Source: Cinnamomum chago | Taxonomy: Eukaryota > Streptophyta > Magnoliopsida > Laurales > Lauraceae | Reading direction: 5' to 3' | DNA length: 64,000 nt | Assembly: GCA_038049695.1 (NCBI GenBank) | Contig: CP142452.1 | Coordinates: 66,407,501-66,471,500, forward strand | In this document: positions 60,204 through 64,000 of the stretch, one piece after another | How positions within the stretch are numbered: position 1 is the first letter of the stretch | Layout: every line of letters starts with the position of its first letter | Made by a program: the position numbers and the translations under genes | Notes under the pieces: model-generated | The model's input: the letters and a program-made list of their open reading frames with translations, nothing else | The model's database searches: none | What the model was told of the DNA's origin: nothing

Positions 60204-63080
60204 TGTTAGACCCCAACCCAGACTAATTCGATTAGCGTGCAATTAGTGTGTGTTTAGTCCTAAGTGAGTTTAGTTACCGTTGGGTTAGAAATAATTAGTT
60301 TTAGTCCTGGACATAGCTTTGAGAATTTTGAGAACGTTTAATGTTAGTCAGACACGCTTAGGAAGGCCTGAGTGTAAGTGCAAGCGTGGAAGGATTGTAT
60401 TGGTTTCAGTTTAATGTGGTTTTGATTTCATTTGAACGACTTTATTATTCTCCATAACTTTCGTTTTCAGCCTAATTGTGTTTGAAGCCCAGAAATCCAA
60501 GTTTTGGCCCAAAAGGGGTAAAATTATCTTTTATACCCAAATCTAGAAACAAATTTCGAAATCTCAAAACCATGCCAAAATTATACTTTTTGGAAACTAG
60601 ATTTGTTGAGGATCATTTTATCCTTCTTCGTCGTTTTCATTTGGGACCCGCAAGATCATGTTTTCATTGAAGCAAGAATTGGACTCATTGGCCCCATTGA
60701 CATTACTTAAGCCTTATCTTCATCTCTTTCCTTTCACTTTTCCCAAATCTTGCAACTTTCTTGACCTAGGGTTGAAAACCCCTTTTTCCTTTCCACTTTA
60801 TTCCTCTTGAATGCACAAGTTAGAAGCCTCCAAATGAAATTCCAAGACCATCATCTTCTTCCTCTCATCCCAAGCTCTCCATTGATACAAGTTTCTTAAG
60901 GTTTCTAGTTGGGCAAACCCTCCATTTTCCTCATCCCTCCTTGTTTGTGCATCTCTAGGTAAGAGCTCCAACCCATCTTTTTAATGGAGTCTTTTCAACT
61001 CCTAAGGATCTTGTTTTTCTAATTTGCAACACCCATTTCGAAATGAATTTCTTGTTTTCAAGTTTGAGTGAGTTTTGAATGGTTTTCATGGGGATTTTTG
61101 TAGTCTTTGGCTTAGTTTTTGAGTGGAAGTGCTTGAAGAAAGGTTTGTGGCATCTTGGACAGAGGCAAGTAAACAATCTAGGATGGATGTTAGCGTATGT
61201 GTGTTTGGTTTGTTTTCCTTTCATTCTCTTTATTTCATTGGAAATCTATGTCTTGATTGGAATTTTGGGGATTTTGTTTTAGACTGGAGAATGGGAATGA
61301 GATGTTTTAAATTGTGCTTGAAAATGTATGTTTAATCCTCTGGAGAGCATGTAGGCTCAAGGAAGTGCAGGTTGAAGGAGAAATAAGAAGAAGGAAAGAA
61401 GAAATGTAAAAATCTGACTGGAAATGCACTGCCCGTGCAGTTTCGGTCAGCTAGCGGCTAGTCGAAATCCCCATTTCGGCTACCCGTGATCTGACCGAGC
61501 TCGGCGGTTCCTTTTCCAGAAGCTTGCATGTGCATCAGGGTTCAGCGGTCAGCCCTACGGTCAGCTTATGGCTAGCCGCCAGATCCCATTTCGGTTAACC
61601 GCAAGCCAACCGAAGTCAGTTCGGTTCCTTTTCCAAAGAACTGAGTTTCAGACCTAGGTTCTAGCGGTCAGCCTGTCGTCAGCTTGCGGCCAGCCGCCAT
61701 ATCCCATTTCGGCTAGCCGACATCTAACCGTGAGCTGACCGAAATTGACAAAATACCTATTTTAAATAATATTTGTAAGAATGAAAACTAAAACATGTTA
61801 AGTGACCTTTAGCTTGATATTGTGCACTTGAAACCTGAGATGTCTTTGAACTTTGAGGGCACCGATTCTCTTTTAAATTCCAACATTTAGGGTTTCATTT
61901 ACACAAAGATCAATCAAAGGTCCTTACATGTGCTTGATAGACTTTGTGTTCGTACTTTAGTTTTTGATACATTGAATATCATTGTGTATTCGTTTTGAAT
62001 GTTTATGTACAAGCTCGTTTTGAAGATTTGTTTCAAGAAAAAGGGGACCACTTCCTAAGCTTGTTACGCATATTAATTATGCTTCTTGTTAACTGTGTTT
62101 TGTCTCGTTTTGATAAGTGATTCCCTCTTAAGTTCGACTTGTTTAAGCTGTGTTTTGTGGTATTTTGTCCATTCATGAATCTAAGTGAACACCATTGAGC
62201 TTGGATTGCCCCTTCAGTCTGATCCACCGTCCGGGAGTCCTTAAACTTGAGGATTGTCTGCAGACTGGTCGTGTATTTTATTACACATTGTGCGTGTCCG
62301 GTTCCATGGTCGGAATCCCTGTATATGTGGGAATCGTGTCTTGTTATATTAAGTATATCGTGCTTGTCGTGCGTGCTTACTCTTGTCATCATGTATGATG
62401 GAGAAAGGATGGGCTCATTGTGGATTGTAACTATTCATGATATTATAAGTATTCATGCTAGCTTTGCTCGTTTTTGAAATGTACCTTAGTCATGTAACTG
62501 TTTCCAATTCATCAAAATGCTTTAATATGTTTCTTTAAACATTTACCTATTACATGCTCATGCCTAAATTGATTACCTGCCAAACCGTCGTATTTGATTC
62601 TTGTATGTTGGTGCCCAGGTGCAGGTGACATTGCCTTTGAGGAGGAGCGTCCGGAGGAGGTTGTTGAGCCACCCCCCAGTCAGAGAGTGGCATCCCGATG
62701 ATGTCAACTAGATGTCGGGCAGGACCTTGAGTTTATGCTTCATTTTGTCATGGAATCCTTTTGGTTGTTTTGAGAATTGTATTGGCCTTTGTTGGCCTCT
62801 TATGGGTTGTAACAAAACTTAACTTACTTTTGTGTTAGTCTTACAACTTGAATTGTGATGGGAATGTCATGTTATAATTCCTTCTTTTGATATCTTGGAC
62901 TTGATGCTATTTTATTATTGCACTTGAAGTTTTATTTGTGCTTTTCTTGATGTGATTTTGCTACACGCTTCCGCAAACTTAATCGTGTGAGCTAGATTCC
63001 GCGTGTCTTGGAAATCCTCACCGCGGGAACCTGTGGGAAAAACACGTCGCTGGCCTGGGACCTGTTCCGAGGTCGCGACA
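60204..63080 (+). mobile_element. Solo LTR, Tekay/Del-like, nested, 2877 bp
   Basis: Starts TGTTAGACCCCAACCC and ends GAGGTCGCGACA, with perfect target duplication ACAAT (60199-60203 and 63081-63085). It has no coding content. The 'gaccccaaccc' opening and TCGCGACA end are of the Tekay/Del LTR type. It contains a GC-rich set of three imperfect repeats at 61.45-61.76 kb. Confidence 0.85.
61448..61765. repeat. Three imperfect ~105-bp GC-rich repeats within the solo LTR
   Basis: Three units share 'cggtcagc...gcggctag/ggctagccgcc', 'atcccatttcggctagccg' and 'gaccgaa', beginning at about 61448, 61551 and 61668. The first two end with 'ggttccttttccaaag'. They stand out in an otherwise AT-rich LTR. 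Confidence 0.7.
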
Positions 63081-64000
63081 ACAATCTAGATGGATTTGGA
63101 CACACCATCGGTGCGCTTGTAGCATAATGTTTCAGCGGGCTTGTCTTGACTGCGGGAAACGGTATAGTTTCAACTCATTATGCTAGTACCTATGTGTGTA
63201 TTGAACATAACCGTGTTTTTGGGTTTATTGTCTTTATACTGACTGTATAAGATGATGAACATCCAAATGGTTATTATGAGTGCTTTTACTCTTAATCCCG
63301 ACATAAATAATAGACACATACATTTAGTGTTTGACATTTTGATTTACGAAGGAGTGAGATCTTTTATGGGTCAATAATCTCAGTGAATTGGATGACTACA
63401 CTACATGTATGGTGGATATTAGTTTATTGAAGGAATCCACGTCCCATAATAGGGATTGATGATATCCCCTTGATGAAGCTTTTAAGTTTTGATTATGTCA
63501 AACCCTGCAGGTGGACTTTGTGTTTGACATATCAAATAAGTTAAGTGTAAGGTCTCAAGGAATTAAAAAGATATCGATTAAAGATGGATGTCAGTAATTA
63601 TTTAATCGATGGATATCTGAAATCTTAACGTGGGGAGATTAATAAGCATTTAATAACAAGAAGCTCGAAATATTATATTGAGAATAAGGACTGGAGTGCA
63701 ATTACAATTCTTTAGTGGACTGATTTGTAATTTATGGAACTAGGATTCTAATTTGGGTCGAATTAGGGTTTCCTATTTCCATAAGGAGCCTATCCTTATT
63801 TCCTTCTTAAGGACCCCATTGTAGCCTAAAAATATGCGCTATTGCTCTCTAGGTTAATATACAAGAATAACAAGAGAGAAATCTCATTTTTAGAGAGCAG
63901 AGGAGAATTCGCAGAAGAGGCCCACTCCCTGATGCGAGTTCTAGCATAAAGGAATACAGTAGAAGATCTTGAGGTTTTGGGGTTGCTGTAAGATCGAGAT

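Larger units (their letters stand above)
59964..64000 (+). mobile_element. Copia-type LTR, running off the window
   Basis: Starts TGTTGGAAATTTATAC, a common opening of plant copia LTRs, inside the Athila leader. It is interrupted by the solo LTR at 60204-63080 and continues beyond it with typical LTR sequence (for example 'agggtttcctatttccataa' and 'gagagcagagg') to the window end. No coding region is reached, so whether this is a full element or a solo LTR is open. Confidence 0.55.

Noticed and set aside
1-64000. CRISPR arrays, bacterial operons, organelle genes, tRNA or rRNA genes
   Set aside because: None is visible; the window is plant nuclear DNA and the tandem repeats found lack spacer structure.

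Overview
This is a stretch of nuclear DNA from a seed plant, most likely a woody flowering plant (I cannot name the genus). The evidence is one complete host gene of the plant HGSNAT-like type, with thirteen exons and GT-AG introns, set in AT-rich DNA packed with plant LTR retrotransposon families (Ty3/gypsy Tat, Athila and Tekay/Del-like; Ty1/copia including SIRE-like), a TRIM, MITEs, a Mutator-like element and a tRNA-derived SINE. No bacterial, organellar, CRISPR, rRNA or tRNA genes were seen.

Layout. 1-6.8 kb: AT-rich intergenic DNA with a 1.9 kb solo LTR (1827-3744, target duplication GTATC), a Tekay-like LTR fragment with tandem repeats, and an old minus-strand copia fossil. 6.76-19.69 kb: a 12.9 kb Ty3/gypsy Tat-lineage element (target duplication GTAAC) inserted into that copia fossil. 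It carries gag-pol on the plus strand, a 53-bp tandem array, and a multi-part antisense gene (about 14.2-16.7 kb). A 1.66 kb SIRE-like solo LTR (target duplication ATTGT) landed three bases inside its 3' LTR. 21.1-40.5 kb: the host gene, on the minus strand, encoding a 464-residue multi-pass membrane protein related to heparan-alpha-glucosaminide N-acetyltransferase. Its introns hold a very young, nearly whole 5.5 kb copia element (28478-33974, target duplication TTAAT, same orientation as the gene), a 258-bp TRIM, a 1.85 kb solo LTR, a Helitron-like end and two TIR elements.

40.5-48.9 kb: intergenic DNA with a 936-bp Mutator-like element (9-bp target duplication), a 190-bp SINE with intact pol III boxes, a SIRE-like LTR relic whose 3' end was tandemly duplicated with its flank, and an Athila-like LTR relic. 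49.6-54.9 kb: exons of a minus-strand coiled-coil host gene that I cannot name. One exon is interrupted by a 172-bp foldback MITE, and a Tekay-like LTR lies in the locus. 55-64 kb: a Helitron-like end, an Athila LTR followed by its primer-binding site, then a copia-type LTR that runs off the window and is itself split by a 2.9 kb Tekay-like solo LTR (target duplication ACAAT).

The only gene that can be read from start to stop is the HGSNAT-like gene. Summed over thirteen exons, its reading frame closes exactly (1395 bases). Most of the remaining sequence records repeated rounds of insertion, and four clean 5-bp target duplications plus several nestings fix the relative order of events.
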